A DNA stretch of 51,041 nucleotides. It comes from Acidocella sp. 20-57-95. GTDB lineage: Bacteria; Pseudomonadota; Alphaproteobacteria; Acetobacterales; Acetobacteraceae. The stretch is taken from NCBI GenBank assembly GCA_002255575.1, contig NCAT01000024.1, positions 1 to 51,041 on the forward strand, in the 5' to 3' direction. Both the position numbers and the translations under genes were made by a program. The notes under the pieces are model-generated. The model worked only from the letters and a program-made list of their open reading frames with translations, had not been told where the DNA came from and ran no database searches. Positions 1-8,407 of the stretch are shown piece after piece. Position 1 is the stretch's first letter. Each line of letters begins with the position of its first letter.

Positions 1-909
1 GCGGCGCGGATCGGGTTGTTTTTAGGGACCAGCACGTCCGGCATTTTGGAAACCGAAGCCGCCTATCGGCAGCGCGACCCGGTTGGCCTGCTGCCGGCGA
101 CATTCGATTATGCCCGCACCCATAATACCTACGCGTTGGGCATGTTCGTGCGCGATTATTTGCAGCTCAAAGGCCCGGCGGTTGTTGTTTCCACCGCTTG
201 TGCCGCAACCTCGAAAGTGTTTGCCAGCGCCGCCCGGATGATTGCCGCCGGGCTGTGCGATGCTGCCATTGTGGGCGGGGCTGATACGCTCTGCGACACC
301 ACCTTGTTTGGGTTTCACGCGCTGGGGGTGATGGCGGAGGGGCCGTGCCGCCCGTTTGGTGCTGCCCGCAGCGGCATTTCCATCGGTGAGGCTGCGGGCT
401 TTGCCCTGTTGGAAAAGGCGGGGCCGCAGCACGGTGCTGAGACCGTGTTGTTACTGGGGGCCGGTGAGAGTTCCGATGCTTACCATATGTCCTCACCCGA
501 CCCGCAGGGGGCCGGGGCGCAACGCGCGATGCTGCAGGCTTTGGCGCAGGCAGGCATGAGGGCTGAGGAGATCGACTATATCAACCTGCACGGCACCGCG
601 ACGTTAGCGGGGGATGCGGCGGAGGATTGCGCCATCACCAGCCTGTTTGGGGACCGTGTGCCGTGCAGTTCGAGCAAGGGCTTCACCGGGCACACGCTGG
701 GGGCTTCCGGCATGGTTGGGGTGGCGGTCTGTGCGCTGGCGTTGCAGCACGGATTTTTGCCAGGCAGCCCGCATACCAACGAGGTCGACCGCAGCTTTGG
801 CAGCCAATATGTGCTGGCGGGGCGGCCGGCCCGTATCCGCCGGGTTATCAGCAACGCGTTTGGCTTTGGCGGGGTAAATTGCAGCCTGGTGCTGGGGCGG
901 GCCCTATAA
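1..909 (+). CDS. Beta-ketoacyl-ACP synthase (ketosynthase) of an aryl-polyene type cluster, 5' end outside the window
   Basis: The frame is open from base 1, so the N-terminus lies outside the window and 302 residues are visible. The active-site Cys is in STACAATSK (Cys codon 199-201), the first catalytic His in LHGTATLAGD (589-591) and the second in GHTLGASG (691-693). The Cys-His-His triad is therefore complete and the enzyme should be active in condensing malonyl-ACP onto an ACP-bound chain. Its stop overlaps the start of the next gene (TAATG), and that gene is a chain-length-factor-like partner. This pairing with a small dehydratase and a ketoreductase is typical of aryl polyene clusters (ApeO/ApeC, ApeP, ApeQ). 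A FabF of primary metabolism is less likely, given the neighbours. Confidence 0.9.
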   Translation, partial: AARIGLFLGTSTSGILETEAAYRQRDPVGLLPATFDYARTHNTYALGMFVRDYLQLKGPAVVVSTACAATSKVFASAARMIAAGLCDAAIVGGADTLCDTTLFGFHALGVMAEGPCRPFGAARSGISIGEAAGFALLEKAGPQHGAETVLLLGAGESSDAYHMSSPDPQGAGAQRAMLQALAQAGMRAEEIDYINLHGTATLAGDAAEDCAITSLFGDRVPCSSSKGFTGHTLGASGMVGVAVCALALQHGFLPGSPHTNEVDRSFGSQYVLAGRPARIRRVISNAFGFGGVNCSLVLGRAL

Positions 910-1730
910 TGCGGCTCTATGTGGAAGCGGTGGGGTTGTGTGGACCGGGGCTGAACGGTTGGGCTGAAGCAGCCGCCATTCTGGCCGGGCAAGCGGCCTA
1001 TGTGCCAGCGCCGGTGACGATTCCCGCCAGCGCGTTATTGCCCGCCAATGAACGCCGCCGGGCGCCTAAAACCGTGAAACTGGCTTTGGCGGTCGGTGTT
1101 GAGGCGTGTGCGGCGGCGGGGCGCGACCCGGCTGAGACCCCGGCGATTTTTTCTTCATCAGGGGCGGATGGCGATACGATCCATGATATTCTGACCGTGC
1201 TGGCTTCCACGCAACGTGAGCTGTCTCCCACCAAGTTTCATAATTCGGTGCATAATGCGGCGGCGGGGTATTGGAGCATCGCCACGGGTGCGAAGGCGGC
1301 CTCGACCAGCCTGTGCAGCTATGATGGCAGCTTTGCCGCCGGGCTGTTGGAAGCAGCGGCGCAATTGGGTGCCGGGGGGCAGGCGGTGCTGTTGATTGCT
1401 TATGATGTTCCTTACCCGTCGCCGTTATTTGCGGTGCGGCCGGTCGGGGCGGAGTGTGGGGTGGCCTTGGTGCTCTCTCCGGCGCCGAGCGCTGCTTCGT
1501 TTGCCCGGCTGGATGCCGCCTTGTGGCCCGGCGCATATGTTGGCTCGTCGGCGGGCGCAGCTTTGGAGCCGTTGCGGCAGAACACCCCGACCGCGCGCGC
1601 CCTGCCATTATTGGCGGCTTTGGCAGGTGATGGGACGCCCGAGGTGATGTTGGATTATTTGCCCGATATGGGGCTGAAGGTGCGGATTACCCACCGCCCG
1701 GCCGCCGGTTGGCCGGAGACGCTGGCATGA
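909..1730 (+). CDS. Ketosynthase-like chain-length factor
   Basis: The 273-residue protein resembles the short ketoacyl-synthase domain (Ketoacyl-synt_2 type) found as the non-catalytic partner in aryl polyene and related systems. It has the thiolase-like pattern FSSSGADGDTIHDIL near residue 80 and SVHNAAAGYWSIATG near residue 115, but no CHH triad like that of the preceding gene. By family knowledge it would pair with the ketosynthase as a heterodimer and help set polyene length. The start ATG overlaps the stop of the previous gene and the end overlaps the next start (ATGA), so the four genes look translationally coupled. Confidence 0.85.
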   Translation: MRLYVEAVGLCGPGLNGWAEAAAILAGQAAYVPAPVTIPASALLPANERRRAPKTVKLALAVGVEACAAAGRDPAETPAIFSSSGADGDTIHDILTVLASTQRELSPTKFHNSVHNAAAGYWSIATGAKAASTSLCSYDGSFAAGLLEAAAQLGAGGQAVLLIAYDVPYPSPLFAVRPVGAECGVALVLSPAPSAASFARLDAALWPGAYVGSSAGAALEPLRQNTPTARALPLLAALAGDGTPEVMLDYLPDMGLKVRITHRPAAGWPETLA

Positions 1731-2179
1731 ACCGCATTGGGCGAGATGAGATCCTCACTTTGATTCCCCATGCCGGTGCGATGTGCCTGCTTGATGAGGT
1801 TTTGGCGTGGGATGGGGATATGTTGCGGTGTCTCTCGCACCGGTTCGCGGCGGCCGATAATCCGCTGCGCCGTGCTGATGGCACGCTGGGTGCTGCTGGT
1901 GGCATTGAGATTGCGGCGCAGGCCATGGCGCTCCATGGCCGGTTGTCAGCCCCCACAAAAGGCCCGCCGGTACCGGGGTTTTTGGTGAGTGTGCGTGATG
2001 TGGTGTTGTCCTGCCCGTTGCTGGAGGCTGGCACTTTGGAGGACGCAGAAGCTTTGGACATTGCGGTGCATTGCCTGATGGCAGACACGCGCGGGGCCAG
2101 TTACAATTTTACCGTCGCAACCCGGGGGGCCACGATGTTGAGCGGGCGGGCAACCGTGATGTTCGGGGCAGCACCATGA
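1727..2179 (+). CDS. Hotdog-fold 3-hydroxyacyl-ACP dehydratase, ApeP-like
   Basis: The 150-residue protein begins with an N-terminal block containing PHAGAMCLLDEV (about residues 14-25), the signature of the small ApeP/FabA-FabZ-like dehydratases of aryl polyene clusters. It would remove water from the beta-hydroxyacyl-ACP after each reduction, making the conjugated double bonds. I chose the ATG at 1727 because it overlaps the upstream stop by four bases and leaves the PHAG block at the expected distance. The next gene starts inside its last codons (ATGA at 2176-2179). Confidence 0.8.
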   Translation: MNRIGRDEILTLIPHAGAMCLLDEVLAWDGDMLRCLSHRFAAADNPLRRADGTLGAAGGIEIAAQAMALHGRLSAPTKGPPVPGFLVSVRDVVLSCPLLEAGTLEDAEALDIAVHCLMADTRGASYNFTVATRGATMLSGRATVMFGAAP

Positions 2180-2889
2180 GCCGGGCCTTGGTGACGGGCG
2201 GCAGCGGTATTATTGGGCGCGCGATTGCGCTGTCTTTGGCGGCTGCTGGGCATTATGTGTATGTGCATGGCCGGGGTGCCAAAACGGCGGCGGTGGCGGC
2301 CGAGATTGTGGCCGCTGGTGGCGCTGCGGAGGCTGTGTGTTTCGATATTACCGATGCCGCAGAAACCAATGCGGCGCTCGCGCGCATTCTTGCAGCCGGG
2401 GCGATTCAGATATTGGTGAATAATGCCGGGATCCATGATGACGCGGTGATGCCGGGGATGCGCCATGAGCAATGGGCAAGCGTTATCGATGTTTCGCTCA
2501 ATGGTTTCTTCAATGTCACCCAGCCGCTGCTGCTGCCGATGATCCGCACGCGCTGGGGGCGGATTATTAATGTGTCTTCGGTGGCAGCGGTGATGGGCAA
2601 TCGCGGTCAGGTGAATTATGCGGCGGCGAAGGCCGGGCTGCATGGCGCCACACGTTCGTTATCGCTGGAACTGGCGAGCCGTGGGATTACGGTGAATACG
2701 GTGGCGCCGGGGATTATCGCTTCGCCGTCAACCGAAGTGATTTTTCCGAAAGAGGTGATCGCCAAGCTGGTGCCGATGCAGCGTGCCGGGCAGCCGGAGG
2801 AGGTTGCCGACCTGGTGGCGTTTTTGGCCTCCCGGAACGCTGGTTATATTTCGGGGCAACTGATTTCAATTAACGGCGGCATGGCCTGA
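2176..2889 (+). CDS. 3-oxoacyl-ACP reductase (FabG-type SDR), ApeQ-like
   Basis: This is a 237-residue classical short-chain dehydrogenase. It has the cofactor motif TGGSGIIG near the N-terminus, NNAG near residue 80, the catalytic Ser in NVSSVAAV and Tyr-Lys in VNYAAAKAG, and a family-typical C-terminus ending SINGGMA. It would reduce the beta-keto group during polyene chain extension using NADPH. The start overlaps the dehydratase gene by four bases. Its 3' end overlaps the convergent glycosyltransferase gene by 20 bases. Confidence 0.88.
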   Translation: MSRALVTGGSGIIGRAIALSLAAAGHYVYVHGRGAKTAAVAAEIVAAGGAAEAVCFDITDAAETNAALARILAAGAIQILVNNAGIHDDAVMPGMRHEQWASVIDVSLNGFFNVTQPLLLPMIRTRWGRIINVSSVAAVMGNRGQVNYAAAKAGLHGATRSLSLELASRGITVNTVAPGIIASPSTEVIFPKEVIAKLVPMQRAGQPEEVADLVAFLASRNAGYISGQLISINGGMA

Positions 2890-3586
2890 GCCATAGGGCG
2901 CCAAGCAGCCGCGCATGCATGGCGGCAAGCCGAAGATTGTCGCGCCCGTAGCGAAAATGCGAGACACCGCCTTCAGCTTGGGTGAAATAGCGCACTGGTA
3001 CCGGGCGGTTGATGACCGCCACGCCACGCCAGCATAGCCGCACCAACGCCTCGCTATCGAAGTCGTAACCCCGCATATGGCGGCCAGATTGCATCACCTC
3101 CAGCAGCGGCAGCAGCGGGTAAACACGGAAGCCGAACAGCGCGTCGCCGATGGCTTGCCCGGTCTCCAGCCGCGCCAGCGCGTTGGAGAGGCGGCGGCCA
3201 AGCACGCGGATGCGCGGCGCGCTGGCATCGAAAATCGGCGTACCCAGAATCATTGCCGCCGGATTTTGGCGCGAGACTTCCTGGAAGGCGGCGATATCTG
3301 CCGCGGGATGCTGGCCGTCTGCATCCATGACAAGTACGTGCGTGAAGCCTGCCTCGGCGGCGGGGCGCAAGCCCGCCAGCACAGCCGCGCCCTTGCCGCC
3401 ATTATGCGGGCGGTGGATGACCCGTAGCCCCGCACTTTGTGGCAAGCGGGCCGCACTGTTATCGGTGCTGCCGTCAATGACCACCCAGACGGGCTGCCAG
3501 TGACGCAACGCCTCAGCCACGGTTTCGGCAAGCCGGGGGCCGGTATTATAGCTGGGAATGAGAACCAGATGCGTCGCTGAGATCAC
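2870..3586 (-). CDS. Family 2 glycosyltransferase of the aryl-polyene cluster
   Basis: The 238-residue protein has a GT-A fold beginning HLVLIPSYNTG. It has IDGSTDNS near residue 38, HNGGKGAAVLAGL near 60, and the metal-binding DADGQHP near 88. No transmembrane helix is evident, so it is a cytosolic or peripheral enzyme. GT2 proteins of this kind are regular members of aryl polyene clusters, where they probably glycosylate the lipid or the pigment head group; the acceptor here is unknown. The start is GTG at 3586, five bases after the stop of the upstream flavoprotein gene, so the two form a minus-strand pair. No alternative ATG keeps the N-terminal strand. Confidence 0.82.
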   Translation of the reverse strand: MISATHLVLIPSYNTGPRLAETVAEALRHWQPVWVVIDGSTDNSAARLPQSAGLRVIHRPHNGGKGAAVLAGLRPAAEAGFTHVLVMDADGQHPAADIAAFQEVSRQNPAAMILGTPIFDASAPRIRVLGRRLSNALARLETGQAIGDALFGFRVYPLLPLLEVMQSGRHMRGYDFDSEALVRLCWRGVAVINRPVPVRYFTQAEGGVSHFRYGRDNLRLAAMHARLLGALWLRPCRR

Positions 3587-3591
3587 GGTGG

Positions 3592-4926
3592 CTAGGGGCT
3601 GACCTCGCGCGGGATGGTGGCCACACTGGGCGCCTTTAGCGGTTGGCCGGTGAGCCGGAAGCGCAGATGGGATAGTTTTGTGGCGTAATAAATCGCCCGG
3701 AACATATACAGCCGCAGCTTGATTTGCCAGCCGGTGAAAACGCCGCCAGCGAGCAGGGAGAGCACGGCTTCCTCCATGCGGAATATATTGCGCGGCGACA
3801 TGAACAGGTTGCGCATGGCCGGTTCGCGGATGCGGTAAATGAACCAGGTGAAGGAGCCCAGGGCCTTTTGAAAGGTCCGGTCATATCGGCGCAAGATCGC
3901 GGCGGCGCGCTGTGGCTTGGTCAAGCAAGCCTCAACCGCATCAGCGGCCCAAAAGCCGGACTGCATGGCCACATAGACGCCGGTTGAGAAGACCGGGTCA
4001 ATAAATGTGCAGGCATCGCCGGCCAGGATGAAGTTGCGTCCGCTCATGGTGCTGGATGAGTAGGAATAATTGCCGGTCGCGGTGACCTCACTGGTGAGCG
4101 TGGCGTGCTTGAGCCGATCAGCGATCTCGGGGCTGGATGCGATCAGGCCCATGAAGAAACTTTTAAGATCAGTGCCGCGGTTTTTGAAATTGGCGGCCGG
4201 GCTAACCGCGCCGACGCTGGTGGTGCCATCTGAAAGCGGGATGAACCAGAACCAGCCAAGGTCGAACCAGACGATGGTGATATTGCCGGCCGCCTGGCCT
4301 TCCAGCCGGCGGGCGCCGGTGAAATGGCCATAAATGGCGGCACTGTCATTGCGCGGGTTGCGGGCTTTCGACCCCATTTGGCTGGCCAGCACAGTGTCGC
4401 GGCCGGAAGCATCGACGATGAAGGCGGCCCGCCATTGCTGTTCCGTGCCGTCAGCTTGGCGGGCAGTGACCAGCGGGTGGTCGTTTTCGGGAAATTCGAC
4501 GCGGGTGACACGGCATTCTTCAAGAACTTCGGCGCCTTTTTGGCTGGCATTGCGCAGCAAAATTTCATCGAACGCCGAGCGGCGGACCTGGAAGGCGTAG
4601 GGAAAACGCTTGTCCCAGGCTTTGGCGAATTCATAACGCACGCTTTTGCCGTGGAAGGGCGAGACAAATTCGATGCCGTGCTTGTGCTGCGCGCTGGTTT
4701 CGATTTGGGCGCGCACGCCGAGCCGGTCGAGCAGCGGCAGATTATAGGGCAGCAGTGACTCACCGATATGGAAACGCGGATGCTTGTCTTTTTCGAGCAG
4801 CACCACGCGCCGACCGCGTTCGGCCAGCAAGGTGGCAACACTTGACCCGGCCGGGCCGCCGCCGATCACCAGAACATCGCAATCAGGCGGGGCGGGTGCG
4901 TTCGTGGTTTGCTGCGCTTTTTCCAC
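3592..4926 (-). CDS. FAD-dependent oxidoreductase, flavin-dependent-halogenase-like
   Basis: The 444-residue flavoprotein has the dinucleotide motif GGGPAG at residues 22-27, HIGESLLP at about 53-60, the WFWFIP block at about 225-230 and an ILAGDACTFIDP block that contacts FAD. GESLLP together with WxWxIP is seen in flavin-dependent halogenases and close relatives, and members of this family sit in aryl polyene and xanthomonadin clusters. It may halogenate or dehydrogenate the aryl head group; the sequence does not settle which. I chose the GTG start at 4926 because AGAAGGAG lies just upstream. The longer frame upstream is Arg-rich and unlike the family. It is divergent from the methyltransferase gene at 5029. 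Confidence 0.78.
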   Translation of the reverse strand: MEKAQQTTNAPAPPDCDVLVIGGGPAGSSVATLLAERGRRVVLLEKDKHPRFHIGESLLPYNLPLLDRLGVRAQIETSAQHKHGIEFVSPFHGKSVRYEFAKAWDKRFPYAFQVRRSAFDEILLRNASQKGAEVLEECRVTRVEFPENDHPLVTARQADGTEQQWRAAFIVDASGRDTVLASQMGSKARNPRNDSAAIYGHFTGARRLEGQAAGNITIVWFDLGWFWFIPLSDGTTSVGAVSPAANFKNRGTDLKSFFMGLIASSPEIADRLKHATLTSEVTATGNYSYSSSTMSGRNFILAGDACTFIDPVFSTGVYVAMQSGFWAADAVEACLTKPQRAAAILRRYDRTFQKALGSFTWFIYRIREPAMRNLFMSPRNIFRMEEAVLSLLAGGVFTGWQIKLRLYMFRAIYYATKLSHLRFRLTGQPLKAPSVATIPREVSP

Positions 4927-5028
4927 CCGGTTTCTCCTTCTGGTTCGCCGGGCGTGACAGAGGCGTTGACCCCGCTTGCGTACCCGCCGAAGAATGACAC
5001 GACCGCCATTAGCCATAGGTATGCTTGC

Positions 5029-5799
5029 ATGTGCAACCCCGATGAGACGCCTGACACTGCGCGGTCGCGGGAACTTGTTGGCGAATATTACGACGATCCG
5101 GAACGGCGCCCGGCTTTTGTCCGCAACATGTTTAACCGGTCGGCGGAATATTACGACCTTGTCAATTTACTGTTTTCGCTCGGCTCGGGGGCCTGGTACC
5201 GGCGCTTCTGTTTGCGCCGGGCGGGGGTGCGCATGGGCGCGCGGGTGGTTGATGTGGCCGTTGGCACTGGCTTGTTGGCACGCGAGGCGTTGGGGCTGGC
5301 TGGTGCCGATGGGTTGGTGATTGGCGTGGATGTGAGTGAAGCGATGTTGGCCGTTGCGCAGCGAAACCTGCCGATACCGCTGATTCAGGCGACCGCTGAG
5401 GCACTGCCCGTAGCGGCAGAAAGCGCCGATTTTGTAACCATGGGCTATGCGCTGCGGCATGTGACGGACCTGCAAGCAGCATTGGCCGAGGCGCTGCGGG
5501 TGCTACGCCCCGGTGGTGCGATCCTGGTGATCGAGATCAGCGCGCCGCGCCATCGGCTGGGCCGTGCGATCACGAAATTCTTTATAGGTACGCTGGTGCC
5601 CTGGCTGTCTCAGCTGGTGGCGCGCGATGTTCGGGCGCGCATCTTGATGCAGTATCATTGGCGAACAATTTTAAATTATATGCCGCCGGATATCATTATT
5701 GCTGTGCTGCGTGAGGCTGGGTTTTGCAATGTCACTTGCACCAGCTATGTCGGCCTGTTTCACCATTATGTGGGCTATAAACCTGCAAGTCCGGCCTGA
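5029..5799 (+). CDS. UbiE/COQ5-type class I methyltransferase
   Basis: The 256-residue protein resembles UbiE. It has FNRSAEYYDLVN near residue 35, the SAM-binding motif VVDVAVGTGLLA near 70, TAEALPVA near 125 and LRPGGAILVIE near 155. UbiE proteins methylate quinone precursors. Here the gene stands beside an aryl polyene cluster and opposite a halogenase-like flavoprotein, so methylation of the aryl head group is an equally good guess. I chose the ATG at 5029 because upstream residues are unlike the family. The 102 bases between this gene and the divergent flavoprotein gene must hold both promoters. Confidence 0.75.
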   Translation: MCNPDETPDTARSRELVGEYYDDPERRPAFVRNMFNRSAEYYDLVNLLFSLGSGAWYRRFCLRRAGVRMGARVVDVAVGTGLLAREALGLAGADGLVIGVDVSEAMLAVAQRNLPIPLIQATAEALPVAAESADFVTMGYALRHVTDLQAALAEALRVLRPGGAILVIEISAPRHRLGRAITKFFIGTLVPWLSQLVARDVRARILMQYHWRTILNYMPPDIIIAVLREAGFCNVTCTSYVGLFHHYVGYKPASPA

Positions 5800-5969
5800 C
5801 GCCGCAGCCGGAGCGGTAGTTTGATGCGCGCCGAGGAATACAACAATGATACGAGAAACTTGCCGTATGGGCGAAATGCGATCAACCATGGCGTACGGCA
5901 TTGACTGAGCGCCAGAGGATTGAAACTGTCCCGTGCTGGACAAAACCGGATGTGAAGGGAACCGCTTAG

Positions 5970-6200
5970 ATGAAACCAACCGGCTTATTATTGCTGGCTT
6001 TGACGTTGTTGCTGGCGGCATGCAACGCCGATGGTAGCCGCGCGCAAAGCGACTTCAATGCGGCGGGCGATAATCTTGGTCAAGGCCATATTGGGAGTGG
6101 TTTGAAAGATGTCGGCCAGGGCTTTAGCGACGGGGCCAATGCCACCGGCGATGCCATTGTGCATACAGCGCATACGGTGGGGAACGCGTTCAGCCAATAA
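5970..6200 (+). CDS. Small lipoprotein of unknown function
   Basis: The 76-residue protein starts with a typical lipoprotein signal peptide: Lys after Met, a Leu-rich core, and the lipobox LLAAC ending at Cys18. The mature part is Gly/Asp/Asn-rich (GHIGSGLKDVGQGF, then DAIVHTAHTVG) with no recognised domain. An AAGGGAA element lies about ten bases before the ATG. The size and Gly/Asp-rich repeats recall entericidin-like lipoproteins, but the match is weak. It stands alone between the pigment cluster and the catabolic cluster. Confidence 0.65.
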   Translation: MKPTGLLLLALTLLLAACNADGSRAQSDFNAAGDNLGQGHIGSGLKDVGQGFSDGANATGDAIVHTAHTVGNAFSQ

Positions 6201-6589
6201 AGGCTGACGAATTTGATGAGCCGGACAGGCCCCGTGCCGTTTGCGGTTATGATTGCGATTTTGGTGATTGCACAGGTGATGGTTAGCGCGGCTACAATGC
6301 GCCAACAGGTAAATTTTATGGGCTGATTGCCTCTGCGGCGCAGTGCCGCTGTAAGCCAAGGCAAATGGCGCGCCAAACAATCATCGGCTTGGTGGCTGGG
6401 CTTTGCAGCCGACCAATCTCAAAATGCGTCATCTTGCTGACAGATTGCCGTCCTTTGGCCATGCGAAAGATTTGCTGGGATGTGGGACCAGCCATAAGAG
6501 ACTGGCTGGTGCTTGCGGGCTTTGAACGTGATGACGATGCAGTTTTTGTGAGGGCATTGCACTAAAAACCGCATGTCGAGGAATATAAA
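6201..6589. other. Long intergenic stretch with one possible small ORF and no clear gene
   Basis: I see no convincing full-length gene. A 36-codon plus-strand frame at 6216-6326 is listed separately. A further frame at 6365-6565 ends in a plausible-looking peptide (DWLVLAGFERDDDAVFV) but lacks a ribosome site and any domain, so it may be a worn fragment. The last 15 bases carry CGAGGAAT, the ribosome site of the quinone oxidoreductase gene. Confidence 0.5.
6216..6326 (+). CDS. Possible 36-residue membrane peptide
   Basis: An ATG at 6216 opens a 36-codon frame whose middle (FAVMIAILVIAQVMVSAA) would form a single membrane helix. AAAGG overlapping the end of the lipoprotein gene is about 12 bases upstream, farther than ideal. 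No family is recognised. It could be chance, since helix-like frames are common in G/T-rich DNA. Confidence 0.25.
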   Translation: MSRTGPVPFAVMIAILVIAQVMVSAATMRQQVNFMG

Positions 6590-7579
6590 ATGAGAGCGGT
6601 CCAGATAGAGGCGTTTGGCGGTGCTGATGGTCTGCGCATGGTGGATATACCAATACCAGCGCCTGGTGCCGGTGAGGTTCTGGTGCGGGTGGCGCGGGCC
6701 GGTGTTAATTTCATTGATGTTTACATGCGGTCCGGCATTTATGCGAAATCTGACACGTATAAATCGAAACTTCCGATGACGCTTGGTATGGAAGGCGCTG
6801 GCGTTGTTGCGGCAGTTGGCGAAGGGGTGGGTGATTGGAAGCCAGGCGACCGGGTCGCCTACTGCCTGTCACAGGGAAGCTATGCTGATTATGCTGTGGT
6901 TCCCGCTTGGAAACTTGTTGAGGTGCCGGCAACCGTCTCGCTCGACATTGCAACGGCGCTGATGCTGCAAGGCTCAACCGCGCACTATCTGACGCATTCA
7001 GCGCACCGGTTAGAACCAGGCGAAGTTTGCCTTATTCACGCTGGGGCTGGCGGTGTTGGGCAGCTTTTGATCCAGCTGGCCAAGCTGCGTGGCGCCAAGG
7101 TTATTACAACTGTCGGCAGCAACGACAAGGCAAAGATCGTGACGGCGCTGGGGGCTGACCATGTGATTTTGTACCGGCAGGAGGATTTCCGCGCGCGTGT
7201 GCTGGACATAACCAAAGGTGAGGGGGTGCATGTGGCCTATGACTCGGTGGGCCTTGATACCATCCATGCCAGTATCCGCTGTGTGCGCCGCAGGGGTTTA
7301 TGTATTCTGTTTGGCGCGAGTTCGGGCGTGGTGGCAAACATTGAGCCGATTGAGCTGGCGGAGGCGGGGTCGATATTTTTTACGCGGCCGCATCTGGCGG
7401 ATTATCTGGCGACGGCAGATGAGCGCCGCGCCCGCGCTGCGGATCTCTTTCGTGCCGTGCGTGAACAGCGCCTGGTGGTGAGCGTTCATGATGGCTTGCC
7501 GCTGGAGCAGACGGCCGATGCACACCGTGCCTTGGAGGGCCGTGCATCGTTAGGAAAATTTATAATTTCCGTTTCGTGA
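6590..7579 (+). CDS. NADPH:quinone oxidoreductase (zinc-free MDR family)
   Basis: The 329-residue medium-chain dehydrogenase/reductase has an N-terminal GroES-like domain (GVNFIDVYMRSGIY near residue 40, LGMEGAGVV near 65) and a Rossmann domain with HAGAGGVGQLLIQLAK near 148. The catalytic-zinc Cys/His ligands are absent, as expected for the QOR/zeta-crystallin branch. It would reduce a quinone or an enone with NADPH. CGAGGAAT is a good ribosome site before the ATG. It is the first of four plus-strand genes leading into a flavoprotein/SDR catabolic set, so an enone-type pathway intermediate is a possible substrate. Confidence 0.88.
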   Translation: MRAVQIEAFGGADGLRMVDIPIPAPGAGEVLVRVARAGVNFIDVYMRSGIYAKSDTYKSKLPMTLGMEGAGVVAAVGEGVGDWKPGDRVAYCLSQGSYADYAVVPAWKLVEVPATVSLDIATALMLQGSTAHYLTHSAHRLEPGEVCLIHAGAGGVGQLLIQLAKLRGAKVITTVGSNDKAKIVTALGADHVILYRQEDFRARVLDITKGEGVHVAYDSVGLDTIHASIRCVRRRGLCILFGASSGVVANIEPIELAEAGSIFFTRPHLADYLATADERRARAADLFRAVREQRLVVSVHDGLPLEQTADAHRALEGRASLGKFIISVS

Positions 7580-7636
7580 TTTCGTAAAAGCGGCTGTTAC
7601 AGAGGGCAAAATAAATAATAAAGTGGGAGAGATTGA

Positions 7637-8401
7637 ATGCGGCTTGCAGGTAAAGTTGCGATCGTAACGGGCAGTGGTAGCGGCATGGGGCGCGCGATTG
7701 CCATTGAGTTTGCAAAAAATGGTGCCGCCATATTGGTGGCTGACCTTAATCTCGATGCCGCGCATGAGACCGTTCAACAGATCGAGGCAAAGTCCGGACG
7801 GGCTATTGCGCTGGGTATGGATGTTACCAGCCGCGCCGATACCATAAAAATGTGCGACAAGGCGGTGCGGCAATTTGGCCGCATTGATATTCTGGTGAAT
7901 AATGCTGGATCACGGTGCGTGAAGCATTTTCTCGATCACACCGAAGCAGACTGGCACCGTATGATTGATATTAACCTCACCGGACATTTTCTCTGCGCGC
8001 AAGCGGCTGTTCCGCATTTTTTGAAATTTGGTAAGGGTAAGATCATCAATCTTGCCTCGATCGCGGCGCATACCGGGCGGCCTGATCGTGTTGCGTATTG
8101 CGCGGCGAAAGCTGGCGTTATCGGGCTGACGAAAGCGCTTGCGATGGATTTGCGTGGGCGAAATATTTGCGTCACAGCCATCTCGCCAGGGTCGATCGCC
8201 ACCCCCATGAACGCAGCAGCGGCCACCAGTTCAGATGTTAACTGGGGTGGGGAAACTGTTGTGGGGCGCTGGGGGCAGCCGGAAGATGTTGCATATGCCG
8301 CGGTATTTTTGGCATCCGACGAATCGGATTACATCACTGGCTCCGAAATTTTGGTTGAAGGTGGCTGGTTGTACGGGCGCGCACGCGATGGGGAAATTTA
8401 G
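7637..8401 (+). CDS. Short-chain dehydrogenase/reductase
   Basis: The 254-residue classical SDR has TGSGSGMG at about residues 10-17, Asp at the end of strand 2 (VADLN, suggesting NAD(H) preference), NNAGS near 90, the catalytic Ser in NLASIAAH near 140, and YCAAK near 155. The C-terminus carries the tetramer-forming ITGSEILVEGGW stretch. It probably oxidises a secondary alcohol or reduces a ketone in the surrounding catabolic pathway. The next gene begins seven bases after its stop, which implies one transcript. Confidence 0.85.
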   Translation: MRLAGKVAIVTGSGSGMGRAIAIEFAKNGAAILVADLNLDAAHETVQQIEAKSGRAIALGMDVTSRADTIKMCDKAVRQFGRIDILVNNAGSRCVKHFLDHTEADWHRMIDINLTGHFLCAQAAVPHFLKFGKGKIINLASIAAHTGRPDRVAYCAAKAGVIGLTKALAMDLRGRNICVTAISPGSIATPMNAAAATSSDVNWGGETVVGRWGQPEDVAYAAVFLASDESDYITGSEILVEGGWLYGRARDGEI

Positions 8402-8407
8402 GCCATT

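Noticed and set aside
6365..6565. A 66-codon plus-strand frame before the quinone oxidoreductase
   Set aside because: No ribosome site, no domain, odd Cys-rich start. It might be a worn fragment but I cannot support a gene.
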